A stretch of DNA of 64,000 nucleotides from Natrinema gelatinilyticum (lineage in GTDB: Archaea; Halobacteriota; Halobacteria; Halobacteriales; Natrialbaceae): the NCBI RefSeq assembly GCF_024266705.1, contig NZ_CP100756.1:2604001-2668000 (forward strand), in the 5' to 3' direction. The translations under genes and the position numbers were made by a program. Positions 43,853 to 51,272 of the stretch are shown in pieces (position 1 is the first letter of the stretch; every line of letters starts with the position of its first letter). The notes beneath the pieces are model-generated. The model was not told the origin of the DNA and ran no database searches. It saw nothing but the letters and a program-made list of their open reading frames with translations.

Positions 43853-44464
43853 TCATTCGTCAGACCACTTTATCGAGCACCCGCGAGACGGCTGCCACTC
43901 GAGGTCGACGGTTTCGTCCGCGAGCACGGATTCGATCGCTTCGCGGATGTGAAACTGAGTCGGCTCGTCGTCGGGATTGAGCGCGTCGTCGAGGCGGCCG
44001 TGATAGACCAGTTGGAACTCCGCGTCCTCGCCTCCCGACGCCGTCGCTCGGCCATCTGCGTCGTATTGTGACCCCCGTCGTTCGAAGAGGAACGGATCCG
44101 GCGTACAGACCGCACCGTACTCGCGAGCGACGTCTTGGCGTTCGTCGCGCAGGTAGGCGTCGTAGTCTATGTTCCCATCCGCGACGTACTCCCGCATCGT
44201 TTCGAACGAGTCCTCGGGATACTCCTCGGCGTCGTTGGGGTTGATCCCGACGACCGCGACGTCGTCGTATTCCACAGCTAATCCGTTTAGCAAGTCGAAC
44301 TTCGCTTTCGCGTATGGGCAGTGGTTGCACGTGAAGACGAGCAAGAGCGCTTCGGCGTCGGCGAACGACTCGAGCGAATACGTCTCTCCGTCGGTGCCCT
44401 CGAGGTCGAAGTCCGGTGCGATATCGCCGGCCGCGAGTTTGGATTCCGATTCAGTCGGGACCAT
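43853..44464 (-). CDS. Thioredoxin-fold redoxin (peroxiredoxin-like)
   Basis: 203 residues: GDIAPDFDLEGTDGETYSLE, ALLLVFTCNHCPYAKAKFD (C-x2-C in place of the peroxiredoxin single Cys), AVVGINPNDAEEYPEDSFE, and VCTPDPFLFERRG with the cis-Pro region. The NHCPYA active site is characteristic of the 'thioredoxin family protein' group related to AhpC/TSA. Probably a thiol reductase or peroxide reductase. Confidence 0.9.
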   Translation of the reverse strand: MVPTESESKLAAGDIAPDFDLEGTDGETYSLESFADAEALLLVFTCNHCPYAKAKFDLLNGLAVEYDDVAVVGINPNDAEEYPEDSFETMREYVADGNIDYDAYLRDERQDVAREYGAVCTPDPFLFERRGSQYDADGRATASGGEDAEFQLVYHGRLDDALNPDDEPTQFHIREAIESVLADETVDLEWQPSRGCSIKWSDE

Positions 44465-44687
44465 ACCGACAATTCGGCTCGTTCGTCCTTAATCATCACG
44501 TTCGTCTCTCGTCATCACCTCCGTCTCGTGTCGTCACGTCCGTCGCGACCGGCGAGTTCGAGTCGGGGGCGTGGAGCCGCCGGCACGGTCGGATTCCGAC
44601 GCGGATATCCTGGGAGCGTACAGTCCGTACTGACTGTTCAGATAGTTGTGACAACGTATTATCTGATTGCGCGTCGTCCGCTAGACC

Positions 44688-45137
44688 ATGCAAGGATTAC
44701 GCTGGCTCCAGATGACTGAAGAGGAGATTGGTGAGTTCCTCGGACGAGGTGGAACGGGAGTCATTTCGTTCACACCGGAGCCTGGCGATCCGCCGGTCTC
44801 GATACCGGTATCGTACGGGTTCAACGAGGAGGAACAACTGTTCTACTATCAGCTGTCATTTCCACGAGGCAGCGGGAAAGGCGAACTGATCGACAAGCCC
44901 GTCTCTTTCGTCGTGTTCGACCAAATCGACGGCATGTGGCAAAGCGTCATCGCAACCGGCACGCTGGACGATCTCGAGGACATGCCGTACGAATCCGCGA
45001 CGATACAGGGAATGTGGGCGATTCAGATCCCGAGAGTCGACATCTTCGAGCGCCCTCGAGAAGAGGTCACGTTCCGGTTCTACTCTCTCGATCCCGACAA
45101 GTTGACGGGTCGAAAGGAAGTCCCGTCCCGGCCCTGA
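44688..45137 (+). CDS. Pyridoxamine 5'-phosphate oxidase-like flavin-binding protein
   Basis: 149 residues: MQGLRWLQMTEEEIGEFLGR, GTGVISFTPEPGDPPVSIPV, YYQLSFPRGSGKGELI, and KPVSFVVFDQIDGMWQSVIA, GTL, the split-barrel pattern of PNPOx/heme-utilising or F420/FMN-binding proteins. Haloarchaea have many copies, often of unknown function. Complete length. Confidence 0.85.
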   Translation: MQGLRWLQMTEEEIGEFLGRGGTGVISFTPEPGDPPVSIPVSYGFNEEEQLFYYQLSFPRGSGKGELIDKPVSFVVFDQIDGMWQSVIATGTLDDLEDMPYESATIQGMWAIQIPRVDIFERPREEVTFRFYSLDPDKLTGRKEVPSRP

Positions 45138-45178
45138 CCGCAATTCGGAGGTGCGTCCATCGCGTTCTCGAGTCGGTC

Positions 45179-45406
45179 CTACCCGAAGAGTTCCGCGACC
45201 GAAAGGAGGAGACCGGGAACGATCAGCAAGGCAAGCCCGCCGACTATCAACAGCAGCGGGAGGACGAGCAGTCCCATGTCCGTCAGTAGCCAGAGGCCGA
45301 GACCAGCAGCGACGGCGAGCAGGCCGACGAGTCGGAGGAGCCACACGAACGCTCCCTCGAGTTCCGAGTCGGCGATCCCGTCCACGAGTTCGAGTGCGTC
45401 GTCCAT
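45179..45406 (-). CDS. Small two-helix membrane protein, 75 residues
   Basis: From ATG 45406: MDDALELVDGIADSELEGAF, then helix 1 (WLLRLVGLLAVAAGLGLWLL) and helix 2 (LPLLLIVGGLALLIVPGLLL), ending VAELFG. The frame extends upstream to 45445 but the short start gives a clean amphipathic leader. No family recognised. It converges with the flavin-binding gene. Confidence 0.6.
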   Translation of the reverse strand: MDDALELVDGIADSELEGAFVWLLRLVGLLAVAAGLGLWLLTDMGLLVLPLLLIVGGLALLIVPGLLLSVAELFG

Positions 45407-45709
45407 AGCCGGCTGGATTTGGCAGCCGAAGCTCCTTAGTCTCACTGCTGCTCGGCCGACAAAGGTTCACCTGGGTTCACCCGTCTTCAGACAGCGCACG
45501 CGCTCACTCGGTTAGCTCGCATACTCCGCCGCCCGGTTCGCACACCCACGAGAACGGGGCGATTCGTTTCTCGTCCGCCAAGTGTGCACATATGACCGAA
45601 CCGCTATTTCAGGCGGGATTCGATGACGGAATCGACAGTATTCGTCGTTCTATATGTGGCAGGATACCGACAACTCACATATTTGTACCCTCGCCATAAT
45701 CGACGGGAT

Positions 45710-46318
45710 ATGCAAACGCTCGAGGTCACCGACGAACAGTACACGTTCATCCAATACCTTCGGAAGGAGATATCCGAATCGGTCGTCGGCAAGTACGGGT
45801 TCGTTCGCGAACGGGACGCCATCCAGTTTCTGATAGACCATCTCGACGAGGACATCGAAATCGACGTCGACGGTGCGTTCGACTTCTCGGCGACGGACGA
45901 CGTATCCGCGTCCGTCGTGGCCGCTATCGACGGCGAGGTCGATCCGACCGAACCCGAGGAAGTGTCGTACATCGAAAACGAATCTATCGACGCCAACGTG
46001 GCATCGGACGACGAATCCGACGACACGGCGTCCGAGTCGGCCGACACCGGTGATTCGGAGTCGTCGGAAACGGACGTAGTGGACGGCGAGGCGACGAACG
46101 ACGGCGACGACGCGAACGATACCGCCGTTGGCGACGGGTCGGCCGACGACGACGAACTGCTAGACGAGATGATGAGCCTGCTCGAAACCTACGACGACAA
46201 GTGGGAGAAGTCGGACTCGCCGGACTACCGATACACCGTCGAACTCCCCGACGGATCGACCGATCGGGTCCAGACGAAAGACGACGTCCGGGCGTTGCTG
46301 TTCAAGAACTATCGGTGA
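45710..46318 (+). CDS. Conserved haloarchaeal protein with acidic linker
   Basis: 202 residues from ATG 45710; TATA CATATTTGTAC (45678-45688) is about 27 nt upstream, implying a leaderless start. The N-terminal ~50 residues (MQTLEVTDEQYTFIQYLRKE, ISESVVGKYGFVRERDAIQF) look helical and ordered. A very acidic, low-complexity stretch (about 95-155, S/D/E/T-rich) follows, and a second ordered C-terminal part (DELLDEMMSLLETYDDKW, YRYTVELPDGSTDRVQTKDD). This two-domain and linker layout suggests a structural or scaffold role. Not recognised. Confidence 0.7.
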   Translation: MQTLEVTDEQYTFIQYLRKEISESVVGKYGFVRERDAIQFLIDHLDEDIEIDVDGAFDFSATDDVSASVVAAIDGEVDPTEPEEVSYIENESIDANVASDDESDDTASESADTGDSESSETDVVDGEATNDGDDANDTAVGDGSADDDELLDEMMSLLETYDDKWEKSDSPDYRYTVELPDGSTDRVQTKDDVRALLFKNYR

Positions 46319-46404
46319 ACCGCCACAGCACGAGCGCGTCTCGTCGTCGTGGCCGACGATGTGAGAACGGTAGAACTTTACTCGCGCTCGCGCTTCCAAG
46401 CGGT

Positions 46405-46890
46405 ATGAGCGAACGCGAGGTGCTCGAGTTGCTTCGTGAGAACGCGCGGTACTCCGCGGCGGACATCGCGCGAATGACCGACTTCGACGAGCGAGAGGTC
46501 GAGGCAGCAATCGAGGAACTCGAGGCAGCAGGCCTCGTCCGCGGCTATCAGGCGGTCGTCGACTGGGATCGGCTCGAAGACGAACGCGTCCGCGCCGAGG
46601 TCGAACTGAACGTCCGTCTCGACCGCGAGACGGGCTACGACGACATCGCCGAGCGACTCGCCCGATTCCCACAGGTGAAGGCCCTGCGGCTGGTCAGCGG
46701 TGACTACGACTTCGATATGGAAATCGAGGGCGACTCGATCCGCGAGGTGTCCCAGTTCGTCAGCGAAAAAGTCGCGCCCGTTCCCGAGATCACCCAGACG
46801 GTCACCCACTACGTCATGACCTCCTACAAGGAAAACGGGATCGAACTCGGCGACGGCGAAGACGACGACCGCCTCTCGTTCTCACCCTGA
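46405..46890 (+). CDS. Lrp/AsnC family transcriptional regulator
   Basis: 161 residues from ATG 46405. N-terminal HTH: VLELLRENARYSAADIARMT, EVEAAIEELEAAGLVRGY. C-terminal RAM ligand domain: ERVRAEVELNVRLDRETGYD, ALRLVSGDYDFDMEIEG, REVSQFVSEKVAPVPEITQT. The HTH is standard Lrp type. It sits 2 nt from an aminotransferase gene on the same strand, so it most likely controls that operon, sensing an amino acid. Confidence 0.93.
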   Translation: MSEREVLELLRENARYSAADIARMTDFDEREVEAAIEELEAAGLVRGYQAVVDWDRLEDERVRAEVELNVRLDRETGYDDIAERLARFPQVKALRLVSGDYDFDMEIEGDSIREVSQFVSEKVAPVPEITQTVTHYVMTSYKENGIELGDGEDDDRLSFSP

Positions 46891-46892
46891 CT

Positions 46893-48050
46893 ATGACGTT
46901 CGAACTGTCAGAACGCGTGCAGGCGGTCCCGCCGTCGGGGATCCGGCGCTTCTTCGAAATCGCCGAGGAACGCGACGAGGTCATCTCGCTCGGTGTCGGC
47001 GAACCGGACTTCGCGGCCCCGTGGGCGGCCCGTGACGCCGCGATAACGTCGCTCGAGCAAGGCAAGACCTCGTACACGGCGAATCGGGGCAAGCGCGAAC
47101 TCCGGGAATCGATCGCCGGCTACGTCGCCGACCGGTTCGACCTGGGCTACGATCCAGACGAAGAGATCCTGGTCACCGCGGGCGCGAGCGAGGCAGTCGA
47201 TCTGGCCTTCCGGGCATTCGTCGATCCCGGCGACACGGTCGCGATCGCCCAGCCGTCGTACATCTCCTACGAGCCGGGCGTGATCTTCGCCGGGGGCGAG
47301 GTACTGCCGGTCCCGACGAGGGAGGAAGACGAGTTCCGACTCACCGTCGAGGGCTTAGAGCGGGCCGGTGCGGCCGACGCGGACGTGCTGGTGCTTTGCT
47401 ACCCGAACAACCCGACCGGGGCGATCATGCCCGCCGACGACCTCGAGCCGATCGCCGAGTACGCCTGCGAACACGATCTGATCGTCCTCTCGGACGAGAT
47501 ATACGCCGAGTTGACGTACGACGGCGACCACACTTCGATCGCGAGTTTCGAGGGGATGCGCGAGCGTACCATCGTCTTCAATGGCTTTTCGAAAGCCCAC
47601 GCGATGACCGGCCTTCGACTCGGATACGCACTTGGACCCGCCGACGCGATCGGTGCGATGAACAAGATCCACCAGTACACGATGCTCTCGGCTCCGACGA
47701 CGGCCCAGTACGCCGCGATCGAAGCCCTCGACTCCTGTGCGAACGACGTGCAGGAGATGGTCGATCAGTACGACCGCCGGCGGCGGTTCGTTCTCTCACG
47801 GTTCCGCGAAATCGGGATGGATGTCTTCGAGGCAAAGGGCGCGTTCTACTGCTTCCCCGAGGTTCCCGAGGGCTTCACCGCGGCGGAATTCGCCGAGGAA
47901 GTCCTCCGGGAACAGGGCGTCGCCGTCGTGCCAGGCGACGTCTTCGGCGACGGCGGCGCTGGCCACCTCCGGATCTCGTATGCGACTGGCCTGGAGGAAC
48001 TGCGTAACGCGCTCAACCGGATCGAGGCGTTCGTCGCGAACCACACCTGA
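46893..48050 (+). CDS. Class I/II pyridoxal-phosphate aminotransferase
   Basis: 385 residues: PSGIRRFFEIAEERDEVISL, VGEPDF, TAGASEAVDLAFRAF, YPNNPTGAIMPADDL (Asn173), VLSDEIYAELTYDG (Asp201, Tyr204), and FNGFSKAHAMTGLRLGY with the Schiff-base Lys234. The N-terminal RxxPPSGI layout is that of the AspC/aromatic aminotransferase group of archaea. Coupled to the Lrp regulator; aspartate or aromatic amino acids are the likely substrates, not proven. Confidence 0.94.
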   Translation: MTFELSERVQAVPPSGIRRFFEIAEERDEVISLGVGEPDFAAPWAARDAAITSLEQGKTSYTANRGKRELRESIAGYVADRFDLGYDPDEEILVTAGASEAVDLAFRAFVDPGDTVAIAQPSYISYEPGVIFAGGEVLPVPTREEDEFRLTVEGLERAGAADADVLVLCYPNNPTGAIMPADDLEPIAEYACEHDLIVLSDEIYAELTYDGDHTSIASFEGMRERTIVFNGFSKAHAMTGLRLGYALGPADAIGAMNKIHQYTMLSAPTTAQYAAIEALDSCANDVQEMVDQYDRRRRFVLSRFREIGMDVFEAKGAFYCFPEVPEGFTAAEFAEEVLREQGVAVVPGDVFGDGGAGHLRISYATGLEELRNALNRIEAFVANHT

Positions 48051-48185
48051 TTCCCGCTCGATCCCGTTTCGGAGTCGGGCATCGGCATCAAAACCGTCTC
48101 CGGTGATGGAAACGTGAATCGTCCCGATGCGGGACACCAGAACCGTCCCGACCGTGGCGATCTGGCCGTTTTCGAATCGGTAGGA

Positions 48186-48536
48186 TCAGGGCTGGAGTGC
48201 ACTTTCTTCGAGCCAGGAACCGGCCCAGCATTCGATTTCGTCGAAGACCGGCTCGAGCGATTCGCCCTTGCCGGTGAGGCTGTAGAAGGTGGCGACGGGG
48301 GCGTCCTCTTCGATACGTCGCTCGACGAATCCCATCTCGCCGAGATCGTCGAGTACGCGCGAGAGGGTGCGCGCGTTCGCGCCGGTCGAGCGCTTGAGTT
48401 CGTTGAAGCGCTGCTCGCCGTCCAGCAACTCGTGCAAGACTGCGAGGCGCCACTGGGATCCGATCTGCTCGAGGGAGGCGATGACGGGACAGGCGTCCGC
48501 GTTTCGCTCGCGGGAGCTAGTCTGTGGGGATGACAT
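48186..48536 (-). CDS. HxlR family transcriptional regulator
   Basis: 116 residues: CPVIASLEQIGSQWRLAVLH (the HxlR signature with an N-terminal Cys before the winged helix), GEQRFNELKRSTGANARTLS, RVLDDLGEMGFVERR. Many HxlR proteins are redox or aldehyde sensors using that Cys. It is divergent from the flavin reductase gene (135 bp between), so it probably regulates it. Confidence 0.9.
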   Translation of the reverse strand: MSSPQTSSRERNADACPVIASLEQIGSQWRLAVLHELLDGEQRFNELKRSTGANARTLSRVLDDLGEMGFVERRIEEDAPVATFYSLTGKGESLEPVFDEIECWAGSWLEESALQP

Positions 48537-48671
48537 CGATGGTCTCTGCGTTCACGTACGTTACGAACAGCTTTAGTAGTTCGCTTTCGAACCGGATAAC
48601 ATAATGTTAGTAGACAGTGGGATGCTAGCCGCGACACCGATGACCCCGAAGCGACGTTTCGAGGGGGCAAA

Positions 48672-49301
48672 ATGACCGAGAATGGATCGGTCGGCGGTGA
48701 GGCGGCTACCGTACTCGAAATTGACGCGAACGAGCACGATCGAACGCTCTATCGGATCCTCTCGAGCGCAGTCGTCCCACGACCGATCGCGTGGGTGAGT
48801 ACGCGAAGCGAAGACGGCGTCGACAACCTCGCGCCATACAGCTTCTTTACCGTCGCGTCCGTGGAGCCGCCGGTCCTGTTATTCGCGCCCGTCGACGGAG
48901 CGGACGGGCTCAAAGACACGCCGCGCAACGCCCGCGACACCGGCGAGTTCGTCGTTAATCTCGTCACTGAGGAACTGGCGGCGGCGATGAACGACACCAG
49001 CGCGACGCTGGCGGCTGGCGACAGCGAATTCGACTACGCGGGCATCGAACGCGCCGACTCGAGCGCGGTCGCGCCGCCGCGCGTCGCGGACGCGAAGGTG
49101 GCCTTCGAGTGTACCCTGCACGATCTCATCGACGTCGGCGGTTCGACGCTCGTCCTCGGGGAGGTTCGCCGCGTCCACCTCGAGGAATCCGTGATGACCG
49201 ACGGAAAAATCGACGTCGACGAAATCGACGCCGTCGGTCGGCTCGCGGGGAGTCGATACGCCCGAACCGCAGACCGGTTCTCACTCGAGCGACCGCCGTA
49301 G
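48672..49301 (+). CDS. Flavin reductase family protein
   Basis: 209 residues: LYRILSSAVVPRPIAWVSTR, VDNLAPYSFFTVASVEPPVL, DTPRNARDTGEFVVNLVTEE, then SSAVAPPRVADAKVAFECTL are the blocks of flavin reductase/DUF447-like split barrels that bind FMN. It may supply reduced flavin or act on its own. It is divergent from the HxlR regulator. The AT-rich ACATAATGTTAGTAG (48600-48614) upstream may be the shared promoter/operator. Confidence 0.9.
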   Translation: MTENGSVGGEAATVLEIDANEHDRTLYRILSSAVVPRPIAWVSTRSEDGVDNLAPYSFFTVASVEPPVLLFAPVDGADGLKDTPRNARDTGEFVVNLVTEELAAAMNDTSATLAAGDSEFDYAGIERADSSAVAPPRVADAKVAFECTLHDLIDVGGSTLVLGEVRRVHLEESVMTDGKIDVDEIDAVGRLAGSRYARTADRFSLERPP

Positions 49302-49438
49302 GACGAGTTCCGAGAGACGAAAGCAGCGACTGCTCCCGTGCTGCGAAATCCGATAAGCTCACAGCCCGCTCTGTGAACTCGTTTTCAGCCGATTTCGAGG
49401 GATCTCTTATGCAAACAGTGACGTTGCAGGTGTCGTCT

Positions 49439-49861
49439 TTAGCGAACGGCCGGTTTCGCGTCTTCGAGTATCGCCTCGAGATTCTCGAGCGATCGCAGAC
49501 TGATCGGCGCGTACCCCACCTGGTGGAGCGGAAGTTCGAACGCGATCCGACAACGGTCGTCGCCGAGGTCGTCGACGCGATGGCCGGCGGCTGGAATTTC
49601 GGTCACTCGCCAGGTCCACCGGCGGTCCGCACACGAGGTGATCCGAAACGGGACCCAGACGCCGGGAAGTCGCACCCGACCGGTCGTCCCATTTCGAATT
49701 CGACGGTCCGTCGACTCGACGCCGAAGATGACTGGCGACCACTCGGGCCACAGCGTCGTGTCGACGATGGCGTCCCAGGCGTCGGCCGCGGGGACCGACA
49801 GGACGTTCGAAATCTCGAGTCGGCTCCCCTCCGGCGTTCGCGCGGTTCGGATTCGAGTCAT
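49439..49861 (-). CDS. SRPBCC (START-like) ligand-binding protein
   Basis: 140 residues: SRLEISNVLSVPAADAWDAI, VDTTLWPEWSPVIFGVES (the SRPBCC W-x-WSP motif), GRVRLPGVWVPFRITSCADR, FELPLHQVGYAPISLRSLEN. A hydrophobic-pocket protein for lipids or polyketides of unknown identity. An IS begins 42 bp upstream of its ATG (49904), so its regulatory region is displaced and expression may have changed. Confidence 0.8.
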   Translation of the reverse strand: MTRIRTARTPEGSRLEISNVLSVPAADAWDAIVDTTLWPEWSPVIFGVESTDRRIRNGTTGRVRLPGVWVPFRITSCADRRWTWRVTEIPAAGHRVDDLGDDRCRIAFELPLHQVGYAPISLRSLENLEAILEDAKPAVR

Positions 49862-49909
49862 CGGGTGGTCCTACGCGGTCCGTGACTATGGTGATTTGGC
49901 CGGACGCTC

Positions 49910-50881
49910 TTATGTAGAGCTGGGGAATGCCCCCATAGCAAGGCAGTCGATGACGCTTACGAGGGATGCGCCAGCGAGATTCAATGAACGGATGATTCCA
50001 AATGTGTGAGCGGCCTGCTCCAAGCCGTGCTTGGACAGGCCGCGGAACTTCCGTAGCCACGGTTTGATGAGTGAAAAGAGGCACTCAACCTGGTTAATAT
50101 GGACACCGTCAGGCGAGACGTACGTCTCGTCGTGCACAACGATCTGGTGAGTGTACTCCATCTGCCGATACGCTTGGAGACCATCAGTCCAGACCTCTCC
50201 CAGCGGCTGGGAGAGGTCTTCAGCCTCCTGTATTACTGGATCAAGGTCTGTTTCGTAACTGATGCCAAGCTGGCCGTGAACAACCCGTAGCACGTCGCGG
50301 CACGCCGCGACGAGCGTTATCTGGTCGCCGTGTCGTCCACGCCAGCGCGAGCGTCCTGATCGAGACGACCCGCCGCGGTGACGGCTGTCCCGCGGCGGGT
50401 CTTGGCCTTTGTATCCTGAACAGACGCTGCTGGATTCATCGATTTGTACCGGACCGTCGATTTCCTGCTGGAACTGGTTCCAGACGACCGGGAAGCCTCG
50501 CTGAACCGCGGCTTCGACCTCTCGAATGGCGTAGTAGACGGTCTTGTACGCTCGATCGAGCAGTGTCGCAATTTTCGAGATACTCAACAGCGTGTCGGCA
50601 TAGAGGATGAATGCGAGAAGCACCTCTCCAGTGGTGAGGTGCTTCTCGTGAAACGGTGTTCCGTAGGTGCAAACCGGCTTGAACCCGCAGCTTCGGCAGA
50701 TAACACGATTCGATGACGGCCACGTTTGGATGCTTGGATCACCGCATTCTGGACACGGAGCCTGCTCCCAGAATTTCTTGAGTCGCCGCTCGATTTGATC
50801 ATCGAGCGGCTTCGTCTGCAGTTCAATCACTCCAAGATCAACGAGCTGTTGCAGCATCTTCCCGAATGCTGGCTGAGACAT
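49910..50881 (-). CDS. IS1595-type transposase
   Basis: 323 residues. The N-terminal zinc ribbon is CPECG...CRSCGFKP (about 38-63), followed by an IS1595 signature CTYGTPFHEKHLTTGEVLLA. The DDE-type acid residues are in VQIDESSSV (Asp), VWTDGLQAY (Asp) and HINQVECLFSLIKPW (Asn/Glu). The C-terminus GAFPSST is coded by the left inverted repeat. No frameshift is seen. The gene has strong internal hairpins. Confidence 0.92.
   Translation of the reverse strand: MSQPAFGKMLQQLVDLGVIELQTKPLDDQIERRLKKFWEQAPCPECGDPSIQTWPSSNRVICRSCGFKPVCTYGTPFHEKHLTTGEVLLAFILYADTLLSISKIATLLDRAYKTVYYAIREVEAAVQRGFPVVWNQFQQEIDGPVQIDESSSVCSGYKGQDPPRDSRHRGGSSRSGRSRWRGRHGDQITLVAACRDVLRVVHGQLGISYETDLDPVIQEAEDLSQPLGEVWTDGLQAYRQMEYTHQIVVHDETYVSPDGVHINQVECLFSLIKPWLRKFRGLSKHGLEQAAHTFGIIRSLNLAGASLVSVIDCLAMGAFPSST
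50191..50809 (-). repeat. Four coding-region hairpins in the IS1595 transposase gene
   Basis: 50191-50203/50207-50219 (13 bp perfect, loop CGG); 50367-50378/50390-50401 (12 bp perfect, loop 11); 50614-50626/50636-50648 (13 bp perfect, loop 9); 50784-50793/50800-50809 (10 bp perfect, loop TTGATC). They lie in coding sequence away from the element ends. The chance of a perfect 12-bp stem with a loop of 12 nt or less at this GC is roughly 0.002 per kb by my estimate. Confidence 0.85.
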
Positions 50882-50995
50882 ATTCTCTTGAGATCAGCCA
50901 TCACAGTGTAACCGTGGGGCATTCCCCAGCTCTACATAAGAGCGTGGCCGGAAGGCTACCGGATTGTCTGCCGGTTGTTGTCGTTAGCGTGACTC

Positions 50996-51196
50996 TCAAT
51001 GGCCGCTAAATTTCACTGGAGGCTTCTCGTCGTCAGATGGGGCGTCGGCCGGCTCGGCGGCGACTCGCTCCGAGTCTGATTCGAGGGTGAGTACCACCTC
51101 GATTCGGGCCGAGGGCTCGAGGATGGGTTTGCTCGGGGTCGAGTCGGTCACCCAGCACGAGCCGACGCGGACGACTCGACAAGCCGGATCGTCAGA
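50996..51196 (-). pseudogene. Coding-like minus-strand fragment next to the IS1595 element
   Basis: After a stop at 51197-51199 the minus strand reads DDPACRVVRVGSCWVTDSTP, then ILEPSARIEVVLTLESDSER and ends KPPVKFSGH-stop (50996-50998). GC3 is high and the sequence protein-like, but there is no good start (a GTG at the WVTD position is the only candidate). It overlaps the region just upstream of the next gene, so it may be a decayed tail or a small gene with an unusual start. Confidence 0.35.
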
Positions 51197-51272
51197 TTAC
51201 CGTTGCAGCGACTGTAACAGGTTCTTATCGCAGCTACTTAACGCGTGGGGACGATACGATCCGTATCTGAGG

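Larger units (their letters stand above)
49904..50945 (-). mobile_element. IS1595-type insertion sequence, complete (1042 bp)
   Basis: Perfect 30-bp terminal inverted repeats: 49904-49933 and the complement of 50916-50945, beginning ACGCTCTTATGTAGAG at both ends. The flanks share GGCCGG (49898-49903 and 50946-50951), a 6-bp match taken as all or part of the target duplication. One transposase gene fills the element, and its last codons and stop lie within the inverted repeat. With intact ends and gene it could still be active. It sits between the SRPBCC gene and a partly open frame at 50996-51196. Confidence 0.9.
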
